Notes: generated by a model not told the origin, from the letters alone. Numbered from the stretch's first letter, positions 10,732-22,597 are shown. The stretch is DNA of 64,000 nt from Macrocybe gigantea (GCA_011319805.1 SJRY01000322.1:1-64000), one strand, 5' to 3'. Made by a program: numbers and translations.

Positions 10732-13700
10732 GAGGTGCTAAATCGCGACCCATACAACTGAAACAGACTCGCTTCGATACCGGATCATCCCATACTCTGA
10801 AATACACCATTCCTGCCAAGCGATCTGAAGCACCAAGAAAAACCATCCAAGGGGACAAACCACCAAAGAGGAAAGAGCTCGCAGTACCAGCGAGGATACG
10901 AACACGAAAAGGAATCGCAACGATAACACCAGAAGTCGATAGCGGAGCGGATAGGACCTGCATCAACACCGCGATAGTAGCAAAAACAGGACTGAAGACA
11001 CGACGAATCAAGAAGATTCCCATCATAAATGCAGACGGATCACCCAATCGTCAGAAAACAGCAGACCGAGTAGCGGAGGTCCACATCGACATTAAAGGAC
11101 ACAAGGAGCATATGGAAGCCATCGTACTCGATATCGGAAAAACCGACATGCTACTAGGACATGACTGGCTTGTCTACCACAACCCAACAATCAAATGGAG
11201 GACAGGAGAGATTGTCTTCGATAGATGCCCCAAAACGTGCAAAATAAACCACCAGACGATCAAGATACAGAAGGTGGCTGAACCAGCGAAAACCACAGCC
11301 AGCGACAAGACAGGAACCCAGATACCCCCATATCTGATCAGATTCAAACACCTCTTCAAGGAGAAGAACTTTGATCGCTTACCAGACCACAAAGAATGGG
11401 ACCATGAAATAAACTTAACGAAGGATGCACCCAAAACGATACCGAGCAAGGTCTACCCGATGACACAGAAAGAGCTAGAGGAACTAGATGCCTTCGTCGA
11501 AGAAGGATTACGAACAGGAAAAATACGCCCATCGAAATCACCTTACGCAGCACCCTGCTTCTTTCGCAATAAGAAGGATGGAAGCAAGCGACTCATCCAA
11601 GACTACCGGGAAATAAACAAATATACGGTCAAGGACAAGTTTCCACTACCACGCATCAGCGAGCTCCTCGACGTACTACAAGAGCAAAGTACTTTAGCAA
11701 GATCGATATTATCTGGGGATACAATAACGTGCGCATCCGGAAAGGGGACGAATGGAAGGCAGCCTTCCTAACAGCAAGAGGACTCTTCGAACCGACAGTC
11801 ATGTATTTTGGGCAGTGCAACGCACCAGGCACTTTTAGCCGAATGATGGCGAGCCTCTTCCAAGACCAAATACGAAGAAGAGTGTGCATAATCTATATGG
11901 ATGACATTATAATCATCGGACGAACACGAGAGGAACTCCAAAAGAACACCATAGAAGTCATGGAAATACTGAACAAGAACGACCTATTCATCAAAGGACC
12001 GAAATGCGTCTGGGAATCATCGAAAGTCCCAGTACTAGGATACATCGTAGGAGAAGGGAAGGTAGAAATGGAACCAGAAAAGATCACAGCCGTACAATCC
12101 TGGCCAACCCCAAAGACGAAGAAAGAACTACAAAAGTTCTTGGGATTCACGAACTTTTACCGACGATTCATCAAGGGATATGCAAAGGTCGCTAAACCCC
12201 TGACGGAGTTGACTGGAAACAAAACATTCCAGTGGACAGACAAGCAACAAGGCGCTTTCAAAGAACTGATCCAACATATAACCTCAGCACCCATTCTAGC
12301 ACTACCACAGACAGAAGGAAAATTCCGAGTCGAAACGGACGCCTCAGGATATGCCATTGGAGCGGTACTATCACAACAGCAGAAAGGACTATGGCATCCG
12401 ATTGCATTCATTTCGAGATGCATGACCCCAGCAGAGCAAAACTACGAAATCTACGACAAGGAACTTCTTGCGATAATGGTCGCACTAAAGACATGGAGAC
12501 AATACCTCCTCGAAGCTCGAGAGAAGTTCGAAATATTGACGGATCACAAGAACCTATCATACTTCCGAAAGCCGCAGCGACTCAATTCGAGACAGATTGG
12601 CTGGTACCTGAAATTACAGGAATACGACTACGAACTACGACACGTACCAGGAAAGGCGAATGGAAAAGCGGATGTCCTGTCACGAATGGCAGGATATGAA
12701 GAAAACCTAGCAGAGAAGGACGACATACAAATGATCAAAGAAGCAGCATTCATTCGACATCTGGAAGAGAATAATGAACGAGACTTCGAATTTATGATGT
12801 TCGAGGACGAACACCCACAGAAAGAAGAAGCAGAAAATAACGAAACAATACAAACAAGAGGAATCACGATGATCGAATCCTCAAGGATAGAACAAATTCG
12901 ACAATGCGCACGAAGGGAAACGATCGTAACAACAGGACTGAAGGAAAAACCACACTGGTTCACAGAAGACGACCACATCGTATATGTAGGAGGGAAAATC
13001 TATGTTCCTCCAGACAACAAACTGAAGGAAAACATCATGTTTGAACACCACGACACACCCATCGGAGGACACCCAGGGCAATACCGCATGCACGAGCTCA
13101 TAAGCCGCACCTATTGGTGGCCATCAATGCTGACAGACATCAAGAAGTATGTCAATGGATGCGAAACATGTCAGCGAAACAAAATCATCCGACAAAAGAA
13201 ACACGCACCCTGCACCCGCACGAAGTCCCACAACAACCATGGGAAGATATCGGAGTAGATCTCATAGGACCGCTACCCAGCTCGAACGGCTTTAACGCCA
13301 TCGCCGCAGTCACAGACCGCCTGACCAAGATGATCCACCTAGTTCCCACAAAGACCGAACTCACAGCAGAGGGTCTCGCACGACTATACCGAGACAACGT
13401 GTGGCGGCTTCATGGAATTCCACGAAAGATCATCAGTGATCGAGGACCCCAGTTCGCAGCACGATTCATGACAGCACTTCTAAAATTACTCGGAACAAAG
13501 CAAAACCTATCAACGGCCTATCACCCACAGACAGATGGACAGGCGGAGCGATCCCACCAAGAAACGGAAGCCTTCCTCAGAAGCTTCACAAACAACCTAC
13601 AGGACGATTGGGCAGAATGGATAGCAATTGCAGAGTACCAATACAATGACAAAGCACACCAGGGAACGAAGGAGACACCATTCTACCTCAACTATGGAAT

Positions 13701-14347
13701 GCACCCCTGGAAGGGAGAGCCGCAGACGACAGAAGGGAATAACCCCGCAGCAAAAGACTTCGTCAAAAGAATGAGCCAAATACGAAAGGAAGCAAATGCC
13801 GCGCTGCAATATGCACAAACACGAGCCAAAGACAATTACGATGCGAGACGAAACCTGCCCGTGAATACAAGAAAGGAGATAGAGTATGGCTAGAAGCCAC
13901 CAATATCACAGTCAATCGACCATCAAAGAAGTTATCGGCACTCCGATACGGACCGTTCAAGGTGGTTGAAAAGAAAGGAGCCTCGGCATATCGCCTGGAA
14001 CTCCCAGCATCATGGCAGCTGATACACCCCGTGTTCAATGAAACACTGCTCACGCCTTACAAAGGACCCCGTTTCAAGATACAAGAGCGACCATCACCAC
14101 CACCCCCTGAAATCATAAATGATGAAGAAGAGTACGAGATAGAAGAGATCCTAAAAAGGAAGAAACAAGGGAGGGGACACTATTCCTGGTCAAATGGAAA
14201 GGATACGGACACGAAGAGAACACATGGATCAAAGAGAAGGAGCTGGGGAATGCGCAGCAAGCTCTAGACCACTTCCTAAAGAAGACTGCGAACCAGGATA
14301 AAAGGATCACGACAAGAGGGAAGAAGACCAAAAATCGCACTTCATGA
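10714..14347 (+). CDS. B1 pol polyprotein: PR-RT-RH-IN-chromodomain (frame-broken)
   Basis: The polyprotein begins with an aspartic protease around 10890-11160 (active site VDSGADRT; flap region and LLGHDWL). Reverse transcriptase follows at about 11400-12200 with catalytic YMDD (11897-11908) and [11 protein letters not shown]. RNase H covers about 12240-12680 ([27 protein letters not shown]). Integrase lies at about 12950-13900 (zinc-binding [18 protein letters not shown]...CETCQ, core [29 protein letters not shown]). A chromodomain ([12 protein letters not shown], then [13 protein letters not shown]) is near 14125-14260. The stop TGA is at 14345-14347. Frame breaks of 1 nt lie near 11692, 13209, 13852 and 14177. 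The first two are absent from the aligned B2 copy, and the last two restore conserved motifs when allowed for. Confidence 0.9.
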
Positions 14348-14742
14348 CCACCAACGCCCCCATCAGCATCGACAGCAGCGAGGGCAGCCGCGCACCTACC
14401 CCCAACCGCCCAAGCGACCTCGAGAATCTGGCAAGGATTCTCAATGCTAGCGACTACATGGACCCCCTCGCCATCACACTCGGCGCATATATGCGCTATG
14501 TTATGACCGTCCGCACGCACCTCTGGACCGGGAGAACCCCTGATGGGACCGGCCCCACTGCAGCTGAACGTATCGCGCTTCGCGAAGCAATGGAAATGCT
14601 TCGCACAGAAAACCGGCGGCTTAAACTCCTCGCCACCACACTCCACCACATTCGCGCCTATAATGAAGAGCTCATTCATACATGGGCCCCGCGTGCCGCG
14701 ACCGCCTGGGAGACCAATACTGGGTGGGGACAGCTGGACTAA
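14344..14742 (+). CDS. Extra ORF of B1 downstream of pol (unknown function)
   Basis: This is an intact 132-codon ORF between the chromodomain and the 3' LTR. Its ATG overlaps the pol stop as ATGA (14344-14347), a layout often used for reinitiation or coupled translation. The N-terminus is Ser/Pro-rich (SIDSSEGSRAPTPNRPSD). Residues around 75-110 look helical and possibly coiled (RIALREAMEMLRTENRRL). There is no signal peptide, transmembrane segment or zinc knuckle, so an envelope or nucleocapsid role is not supported. I do not recognise the family. B2 is truncated before this point, so conservation cannot be tested in the window. Confidence 0.6.
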   Translation: MTTNAPISIDSSEGSRAPTPNRPSDLENLARILNASDYMDPLAITLGAYMRYVMTVRTHLWTGRTPDGTGPTAAERIALREAMEMLRTENRRLKLLATTLHHIRAYNEELIHTWAPRAATAWETNTGWGQLD

Positions 14743-14766
14743 GGTTTTTCGCGAGGACGCGAATCT

Positions 14767-14776
14767 AAAGAGAGGG
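14767..14776 (+). promoter_or_regulatory. Polypurine tract of B1
   Basis: AAAGAGAGGG lies 3 nt before the 3' LTR (TGTTACAG), the expected position for plus-strand priming. Confidence 0.6.
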
Positions 14777-14779
14777 TGA

Positions 14780-15099
14780 TGTTACAGACGCCGCCCAAAG
14801 GACTATTCATTTTCTTATCTTATCTTTCCCACATCCCTTATCTCCCCCATCATGCTGCGCAGCGCACAGCCATCGAGTCATCTCACTTCCCTAGTCATCC
14901 TGAGTCATCTCCTTCCAGTCTTACTCATCCGCAGTCCACAGCATTGCGCAGCCCATGGTCCGTGCTCGAGTACTGTAGTGTATATAAGGACTCCCAGATG
15001 TACCAGTAACGCTAGGCTTAATATTCCTTTTGCCATCATCTCAAGACCACTCTCGCACTTAGTCTGCCCGAGTCCTTCTGAGATTCGTCTAGCCTAACA
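14780..15099 (+). repeat. 3' LTR of B1
   Basis: It is 320 bp with TG...CA ends, and is identical to 8596-8913 except for two extra bases (CA) near 14871. It directly abuts B2 integrase sequence. Confidence 0.9.
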
Positions 15100-17800
15100 A
15101 TGATCTTTCGTGGAATTCCATGAAGTCGCCACACATTGTCTTGGTATAGTCGTGTGAGGCCTTCTGCTGTGAGTTCAGTGTTTGTGGGAATCAGATGGAT
15201 CATCTTGGTCAGGCGGTCTGTGACTGCGGCGATGGCATTAAAGCCGTTCGAGTTGGGTAGTGGTCCTATAAGATCTACTCCAATATCTTCCCATGGTTGT
15301 TGCGGAATCTCATGTGGGTGTAGTGGCACATGTTTCTTTTGTCAGATGATTTTGTTTCTTTGACATGTTTCACATCCATTAACATATTTTTTAATGTCCG
15401 TTAGCATTGATGGCCACTAGTAGGTGTGGTTTATGAGTTCATGCATATGATATTGTCCTGGATGCCCTCCGATGGGAGTGTTGTGGTGTTCAAACATGAT
15501 GTCTTCCTTTAGTTTGTTGTCTGGGGGGATGTAGATTTTCCCTCCTGCATATATGATGTGGTCTTCCTCTGTGAACTAGTGCAGTTTTTCCTTCAGTCCT
15601 GTTGTTACGATCGTTTCTCTTCGTGCGCATTGTCGAATTTGTTCTATCCTTGGGGATTCGATCATCATGATTCCCCTTATCTGTATTGTTTCGTTATTTT
15701 CTGCTCCCTCTTTTTGTAGGTGTTCATCCTTGAACATCATAAATTCGAAGTCTCATTCATTATTCTCTTCCAGATGTCGGATGAATGTGGCTTCTTTGAT
15801 CATTTGTATGTCATCCTTTTCTGCTAGGTTTTCTTCATATCCTGCCATTCATGATAAGACGTTTGCTTTTCTGTTCGCTTTTCCTGGTATGTGTTGTAGT
15901 TCATAGTCATATTCTTGTAATTTCAGGTACCAGCCAATCTGTCTCGAATTGAGTCGCTGCAGTTTTTGGAAGTATGATAGGTTCTTGTGATCTGTCAATA
16001 TTTCAAACTTCTCTCGAGCTTCTAGGAGGTATTGTCTCCATGTCTTCAGTGCTACCATTATTGCGAGCAGTTCTTTGTCATAGATTTCATAGTTCTGTTC
16101 TGCTGCGGTCATGCATCTTGAAATGAAGGTGATTGGATGCCACAGTCCTTTCTGCTGTTGTGATAGTACCGCTCCAATGGCATATCCTGAGGCATCCGTT
16201 TCAACTCGGAATTTTCCTTCTGTTTGTGGTAGTGCTAGGATGGGTGCCGAGGTTATATGTCGAATTAGCTCCTTGAAAGCATCCTGTTGTTTGTCTGTTC
16301 ACTGGAATGCTTTGTTTCCAGTCAACTCCATCAGGGGTTTAGTGACCTTTGCATATCCCTTGATGAATCATCAGTAAAAGTTCGTGAATCCCAAGAACTT
16401 TTGTAGTTCTTTCTTCGTCTTTGGGGTTGGCCAGGATTGTACGGCTGTGATCTTTTCTGGTTCCATTTCTACCTTCCCTTCTCCTACAATGTATCCTAGT
16501 ACTGGGACTTTTGATGATTCCCAGATGCATTTCGGTCCTTTGATGAACAGGTCGTTCTTGTTCAGTATTTCCATGACTTCTATGGTGTTCTTTTGGAGTT
16601 CCTCTCATGTTTGTCCAATGATTATGATGTTGTCCATATAGATTATGCACACTCTGCTTCGTATTTGGTCTTGGAAGAGGCTCGCCATCATTCGGCTAAA
16701 AGTGCCTGGTGCATTGCACTGCCCAAAGTACATGACTGTCGGTTCGAAAAGTCCTCTTGCTGTTAGAAAGGCTGCCTTCCATTCGTCCCCTTTCCGGATG
16801 CGCACGTTATTGTATCCCCAGATAATATCGATCTTGCTAAAGTACTTTGCTTCTTGTAGTATGTCGAGGAGCTTGCTGATGTGTGGTAGCAGGAACTTGT
16901 CCTTGATCGTATATTTGTTTATCTCTCGGTAGTCTTGGATGAGCATTTGCTTCCATCCTTCTTGTTGCGAAAGAAGCAGGGTGCTGCATAAGGTGATTTC
17001 GATGGGCGTATTTTTCCTGTTCATAATCCTTCTTCGATGAAGGCATCTAGTTCCTCTAGTTCTTTCTGTGTCATCAGATAGACCTTGCTTAGTATTGTTT
17101 TGGGTGCATCCTTCGTTAAGTTTATTTCATGGTCCCATTCTTTGTGGTCTGGTAAGCGATCAAAGTTCTTTTCCTTGAAGAGGTGTCTGAATCTGATCAG
17201 ATATGGGGGTATCTGGGTTCTGTCTTGTCACTGGCTGTGGTTTTCGCTGATTCAGCCACCTTCTGTATCTTAATCGTCTGGTGGTTTATTTTGTACGTTT
17301 TAGGGCATCTGTCAAAGACAATTTCTCCTGTCCTCCATTTGATTGTTGGGTTGTGGTAGACAAGCCAGTCATGTCCTAGTAGCATGTCAGTTTTTCCGAT
17401 ATCGAGTACAATGGCTTCCATGTGCTCCTTGTGTCCTTTAATGTCGATGTGGACCTTCGCTACTCGGTCTGCTGTTTTCTGGCGGTTGGGTGATTCGTCT
17501 GCATTTATGATAGGAATCTTCTTGATTTGTCGTGTCTTCAGTCCTGTTTTTGCTACTATTGTGGTGTTGATGCAGGTCCTATCCGCTCCACTATCGACTT
17601 CCGGTGTTATCGTTGTGATTCCTTTTCATGTTCGTATCCTCACTAGTACTGCGAGTTCTTTCCTCTTTGGTGGTTTGTCCCCTTGGATGGTTTTCCTTGG
17701 TGCTTCAGATCGCTTGGCAGGAATGGTGTATTTCAGAGTATGGGATGATCTACATCCGGTATCGAAGCGAGTCTGTTTCAGTTGTATGGGTCACGATTTA
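15100..17800 (-). pseudogene. B2 pol remnant (PR, RT, RH, partial IN)
   Basis: From right to left on the minus strand: protease and the [13 protein letters not shown] region (17197-17421), RT (16605-17024 and 16371-16574), RNase H (15849-16112) and the integrase N-terminal part and core (15036-15329; [16 protein letters not shown]). It is broken by stops such as TGG-to-TAG type changes, and the RT motif is YMDN. It is useful as the reference that reveals single-base losses in B1 (for example CAAGAAGCAAAG here against CAAGAGCAAAG in B1). Confidence 0.8.
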
Positions 17801-17807
17801 GCACCTC

Positions 17808-19600
17808 TTAGTCGGACCCTTCGGCAAAACCCTCTTTGTCAGAGCTTCCTTCATCCTTGTCTTCTTCGTCCTCTCCTTCTTCTTCTTTCACTTCTCTGAC
17901 CCGGGATTTTCCTTTCTTCTTCTTCTTGCAGTTCCATGCATAATGTCCCTTTAAGCCACAATTGAAACATGTGACATTTGCTGCTCCTTTTCGTGGTTCC
18001 GGGCAGTTTCGTGAGAGGTGTCCTGGTTTATTGCAGTTGAAGCAGTTGTTGCTTTGTACTTTGTCGACTTCCATGGCCTGTCCTGCTCCTCAGCTTGGAT
18101 TTCCAGTCTTGCGCTGATTGCTTGTGAATTCTCCTCTCATCACATTTCTGTGTTCATCGATGTTTCGTCCAATCACTTGAACTGTCTTGATATATTCATC
18201 TCCATCTGTTGGAAGTGTGGAGATCGAGTGTATGGCTTCTGCTGTCCTTTGGTTTAAGCTCTTCTCGAGTAGGAAATGAGGGGCTGTTCCTGTCATTCCT
18301 GCTTTCCCTGCGAGGTCTACGAATTCATCCAGAAATTCGTTGATGGGTCGGTTCCCTTGTCTGATATTGAATAGTTTGCTTCCTGCTTGTGATGGCGACA
18401 TGACATTGCTGAATCGTGTCTCTATCTCGGTTATGAAGTCGGCCCATGTGCTTTGGTTGGTAGTGGTGTCGATCTTCTTTGATGCCCAGTGGGCTCCGGG
18501 TCTGTCGGTCATTCTAGACAGGACTGCTCCAATCTTCTGTGTATCCATGAGGTCCCCATGTGCGGTTATGTAAAGTTTCATCTTCCTCCACCAAATATCG
18601 AAGGATGTTCAATCTCCTGTAAAGGATTTCGGGTCAGCGATGATTCCCTTGTATTCTGTCGTCATCCTTTGGGGGGTTTCTTCGTCGTTCTCTTGGTTTT
18701 GGTTTTCCTGTTCCTAGATCTGTTGTTCTTGGGTCTGCTGTGCTTGTACTTGGGCTTGCTGTTCTTGGAGCTGTTTCTGTCTTCGCTCCTCTCTCTGTTC
18801 TTTCCAGTAGTCTAGGTCAACTCCTGCGATTCTACAAGCTTGTTCAAAATCGGCCCACTCTGCGGCGGTCAGTCCGTTTGTTTTTGGTAATCCTTTTCGC
18901 TCCCTCCACTGATAGTATTCATCCCAGTCATTGTTGCTTACTTTCGCCACAGTGGTGCGATTCTTTCCTTATGCAGTGCTTGGCGGATTGGTCCTCTGAA
19001 GGGGTTCGGCGGTTTCGTTCCTGTGTGTCCTTGACTCTGGTGTCGTTCTCGTTGGTTCTGTCGTATGCTCTGTGCGTCATGCCCTCTCTGTATCAGTATG
19101 TCTTCCTCCTGTATTCAGCGATTATAGTTCTCAATCTGTTGTCGCCTAAAGTCTCAGGCTTGTGTTCGTTCTTCTCTCGTTTTCTTGCAGATGGGTTCAT
19201 CCTCTTCTTCGGCAAGAAGATTCTGGTCTGACCACAGCTCTTCTGGGCTTATCCTGTATTCTCCTTCTAGTAAGAGTTCTGCAATGAGTTGTGCTGCTCC
19301 TTCGCTGAGGATCTCAGCGGGCTCGTCTGTAGTGGTGAAGGCAAACTCTCTCAGAAATGCCTGTTCTTCGTCATCGCTACTTGGTGTAGGTGTGCGCTCT
19401 CTCTTTCATTTGTTTGGATTGCTAGTGTCTCTGCGGGTGGCATGGACTGTCTCTGCGAATGGCGTGGACTGCAATGTCTGGTCTACTTCTCTGAGCCAAG
19501 TGCTCTCGTCGCTTGTGCTAGTGCTCGCTGGGTCGGCGACCGCTTGTCATCGAATGTTGATCAAGTCTTTGATAAAGCGTGACGTGGTGTGTGTGAGTCT
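17808..19600 (-). pseudogene. B2 gag remnant
   Basis: The minus strand reads the same gag blocks as B1: [11 protein letters not shown] N-terminus, DWDEYYQWRERKGLPKTNGL (18890-18945), the gag core (18090-18581) and both zinc knuckles (17940-18050), ending at TAA. Frame is kept over longer stretches than in B1 near 18900 and 18060. Decay is mainly CpG transitions. Confidence 0.8.
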
Positions 19601-19628
19601 GAGCGAGTCTCGACGAGGCTTAATATCT

Positions 19629-19948
19629 TGTTAGGCTAGACGAATCTCAGAAGGACTCGGGCAGACTAAGTGCGAGAGTGGTCTTGAGATGATGGCAAAA
19701 GGAATATTAAGCCTAGCATTACTGGTACATCTGGGAGTCCTTATATACATTACAGTACTCGAGCACGGACCATGGGCTGCGCAATGCTGTGGACTGCGGA
19801 TGAGTAAGACTGGAAGGAGATGACTCAGGATGACTAGGGAAGTGGGATGACTCGATGGCTGCGCGCTGCGCAGCATGATGGGGGAGATAAGGGATGTGGG
19901 AAAGATAAGATAAGAAAATGAATAGTCCTTTGGGCGGCATCCGTAACA
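19629..19948 (-). repeat. 5' LTR of B2
   Basis: It is 320 bp in reverse orientation. The adjoining primer site (AGGCTTAATAT on the plus strand, 2 nt to the left of the LTR) and its complement inside the LTR (about 19705-19715) are both preserved. Confidence 0.85.
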
Positions 19949-22168
19949 ATAGATCTGCTGAGCCATCTAGGGTAGGATATATCCTTTTACAAGACTGAAC
20001 TCTTGTGCACCTTCTCATTTGAAATATTCTTTAAGGTCAGGAATGTTCCTTATATTCATACATAATCAGCCAGTGAAGCGGTGCTTCTTCCAGCTCTATT
20101 AAAAACCCTGTTTCAGCTCTTCGATTTTGGCAGTAGTCTCGTCCTGCATCTCTATGTTCTATGTGACATATTTCAGCTGGAGGTTCATTGGGCAGTTATG
20201 TCCAATATGTCCTTTTTGTCTGCACTGAAGCAGCAGCCTTCGCACCTCATCCAGTCGACATCCATGGTGTTCAGGTCAGGCTGTTCTTGAGCATTACCAG
20301 TCACTAGTGCTGGAGTTTGCTCCTTAGGTGCTGTGGTTCCCTGTGCCTGTTTCTGTGTTTGCTTGGGAGCGAATCACTCCTTTGCACTGAATTCCTTTTG
20401 GGCCTGGCAATATTGCCAGTCCAGTTCCATCATGCATTTATACCACCAGTCGATGTCCTCCTCACAGACACCTCCTAGTTCGATAATACATCATCCAAGT
20501 GCTTGGTCAAGTCCATGTTTAAAGATATCGATGAGAGTGATATCATTGTATTCTGTCAAGAGAGCCCAGCTCCGGAATTCAACGATATAGTCCTCAACTG
20601 GTCATCGTCACTGTGACAGTTCCTTAATCTGGATAATCACATCGTTCCAGGTCTCTGTAGCCATGAAGAATTTGCAGGCTTCTGCCTTGAAGTTCTCCCA
20701 ATCCTTGAATGGTGGAAGATGTCCAAGGGTATCTGTCCTGACTTCTGGAGTGTTAGCCATTGCCAGTGTAATGATGCGGCCATGTTTCCAATCATTATAG
20801 GTAGAATGATTTCTGAATTCCTACCTACGTCTATTCAATTCTGTTTTAAACTCAAGCCACTCTTGTAGCTTGGAGTCCGCCCAGTTCTGTGCACGTTCAG
20901 CCTTGCCTCCCATGATCCATTGCAATGCATAGGTGATCATATCCCATTTATTGGTGATCTCCTCCTTGTCAAAGTAGACTTCCATGCGTCGAAGCCAACT
21001 TCCAATTAAACCAGGATCCCCTTTATATGGATCCAGCGGTTCCGATTTCATTCTCTTGGGTTTCTTGCCCAAGTCCAATTCTTCTTTGATTGCATCGACC
21101 AAAGTCTGAGTTGCATTCTGAACCTGTTCGGCCTGCTGTGGGTTGTTTCGAAGGATGCCCCAGGCTAAGGCAATAGGGTTGGCAGTGAAGAGTGTAGTAA
21201 GGATGATAGTAATAAAAGCGAAGAGGGTGGCGATGAGTTCCATTATGGGTGTCATTCAGGAGTTTCTCTTCATTGGGGGAGTTGGGGGTAAAATTCAAGT
21301 CCCAGGGGGTCTTTGTCCCAGATGAAAACAGAAGGGTTGCATTGAGGAGATAGGTTGGGGTAATAGTTGGTCCAGTACTCGTACTTGACCTCAACTATGT
21401 GGTTTTGAAAGTGAAGGTTCTTTCTAATAAGGGTGTAGCTGATGTGTCATCGGTAAAGGGGATTGCAGTGGATTCGTGTATGGAAAGAAGCGAGGTTGGA
21501 AATGGAATGGTTTTGTGTGATAGAGTAGTCAATTAGTACCATGCAGGCAGTGCATGACCATTGACTCCTGCTTTGGTTAGGTCCAGGAAAAGGGATGGGT
21601 GCCTGTTAAACTGTGGATGGATTGGCTCAAATCCTCATCACAATGGGGATGCCCCAAACAGCAGTCAAGGAAGGTTTCTTTGTCAGAAGTCCCAGTGGTC
21701 TGGTGACTCCTTTCTCATTTTGGGTCAATACACGTTTCCGACAATGATCTTCAGGGGCATGTTTGAGAAAGTGGTCGATGGGTGGGGACTATCCACACAT
21801 CTGAGTCCTTCTATCTCTCTTGATGAGGTACATCCTGGATCAACACACTACCCAGTCAAATGCATGGTAGGACTCTCTGAAGATTATCCTAGCACAGCCT
21901 TTTGATGCTTGATTCGGTCAGGGTTGAACTCAATGTTACCCTTAGACCTATCGTACATCCAAGTACTACAAGCAAGAACCTCTGACAGAGACTGGAATAT
22001 GGGTTGGCGTGGGGTGGGGAGTAGTGGTGGAAAGTAGAAATGTTAGTTTTAGTAGGGGAAAGAGGTATGATGATGCAGCGGATTCCTTTGGTCACATGGC
22101 ACTTGAGGCCATTGGGCAACAAAGGAAGGGCAGCGGAGAGAATAAGAGTAGTGAGGTGTGTAGGGGCT
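19949..22168 (-). pseudogene. Element A gag and leader (decayed)
   Basis: The minus strand contains an open gag stretch at 20821-21255 (PLDPYKGDPGLIGSWLRRME, then ITYALQWIMGGKAERAQNW), a typical gypsy gag of Agaricomycetes. Leftwards are degenerate gag sequence and a zinc-knuckle remnant near 20190 (QCRQKGHIGHNC) that lacks its first Cys. 21260-22168 is leader sequence with no recognisable gene. The sequence is CpG-poor throughout. Confidence 0.7.
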
Positions 22169-22179
22169 AGCTTCGAGCT
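22169..22179 (-). promoter_or_regulatory. Self-complementary primer-binding site of element A
   Basis: On the minus strand AGCTCGAAGCT lies 2 nt inside the 5' LTR. It is the exact reverse complement of AGCTTCGAGCT in the left LTR (6890-6880), which sits 33 nt after the TATA box. In the 5' LTR copy the partner has decayed at a CpG (AGCTTTGAGCT). Confidence 0.65.
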
Positions 22180-22181
22180 TT

Positions 22182-22597
22182 TGCTATGCAAAACCAAATC
22201 TGCACACAGGTCACTCTAACTAACTCAGAGATGAGAGGTGGGGAGAAGTTCGCTAATAATTAGCCAGCTCAAAGCTGAGTTCTACTACATACAATTTAGC
22301 TATTTATATGTTATGACTCCTGAGCATGGACCATGACTATGCTATCCTCATGTTATGTGAAACCCTTAACCCTTGTCTGCATGAGTAAGGATTTGACTGC
22401 GCTCCTCATGTTGTCCTGCAGATGCTGTGTAATAACCCTTTGCCCTAGTCAGCACTGATGCATCATTGTCATAGGGTTTCCTCGAGTTATCACATTGTAT
22501 CTTATTTGTCATGTTGTAGTTCATATCATGTATTCATCATGTGATCTTGAGTCATGTGCCCATTGTCAAGATAATGATAAGTCCTGAAATCATAACA
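22182..22597 (-). repeat. Right (5') LTR of element A
   Basis: It is 416 bp, matches 6798-7213 and has TG...CA ends. It directly abuts the gag of family B copy B3 on the right. Confidence 0.8.

Larger units (their letters stand above)
8596..15099 (+). mobile_element. Ty3/gypsy chromovirus, family B, copy B1 (complete)
   Basis: Copy B1 has a 5' LTR at 8596-8913 and a 3' LTR at 14780-15099, which are identical except for one 2-bp difference near the CGCAGCGCA(CA)GCC motif. That implies very recent insertion. Inside are a self-complementary primer site, gag with two CCHC knuckles, pol (protease, RT, RNase H, integrase, chromodomain) and an extra 132-codon ORF before the 3' LTR. It is CpG-rich, unlike the other copies. 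No target-site duplication is visible: the left flank is B4 LTR and the right flank is B2 integrase. The ORFs are broken by at least nine 1-nt deletions that copies B2 or B3 do not share. Confidence 0.9.
15100..19948 (-). mobile_element. Family B copy B2, 3'-truncated
   Basis: This is a minus-strand copy with one LTR (19629-19948), gag at about 17810-19600 and pol down to 15100, where it stops inside the integrase core (LHGIPRKII). The rest of integrase, the chromodomain, the extra ORF and the 3' LTR are absent. Compared with B1 it shows many C-to-T and G-to-A changes, mainly at CpG. RT carries YMDN (about 16630) in place of YMDD, losing a catalytic Asp. The gag stop is TAA instead of TAG. 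Confidence 0.85.
6798..22597 (-). mobile_element. Ty3/gypsy chromovirus, family A (interrupted, decayed)
   Basis: Two related LTRs of about 416 bp (6798-7213 and 22182-22597) flank minus-strand retroelement sequence. Gag lies at the right (20821-21255 and leftwards), and the integrase C-terminus with chromodomain at the left (7272-8380). Protease, RT, RNase H and the integrase core are missing and family B copies occupy that place. It is strongly CpG-depleted, has stops in most frames and looks old. The left LTR abuts a BTB gene copy and the right LTR abuts a family B gag (B3). The outer flanks therefore do not match, and post-insertion rearrangement is likely. Confidence 0.8.

Noticed and set aside
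14344..14742. Envelope gene for the extra ORF of B1
   Set aside because: No signal peptide, transmembrane segment or glycoprotein-like Cys pattern.
8596..15099. B1 pol and gag breaks as natural pseudogene mutations
   Set aside because: The LTRs are nearly identical and breaks are one-base losses in runs absent from older copies, so consensus error is more likely.
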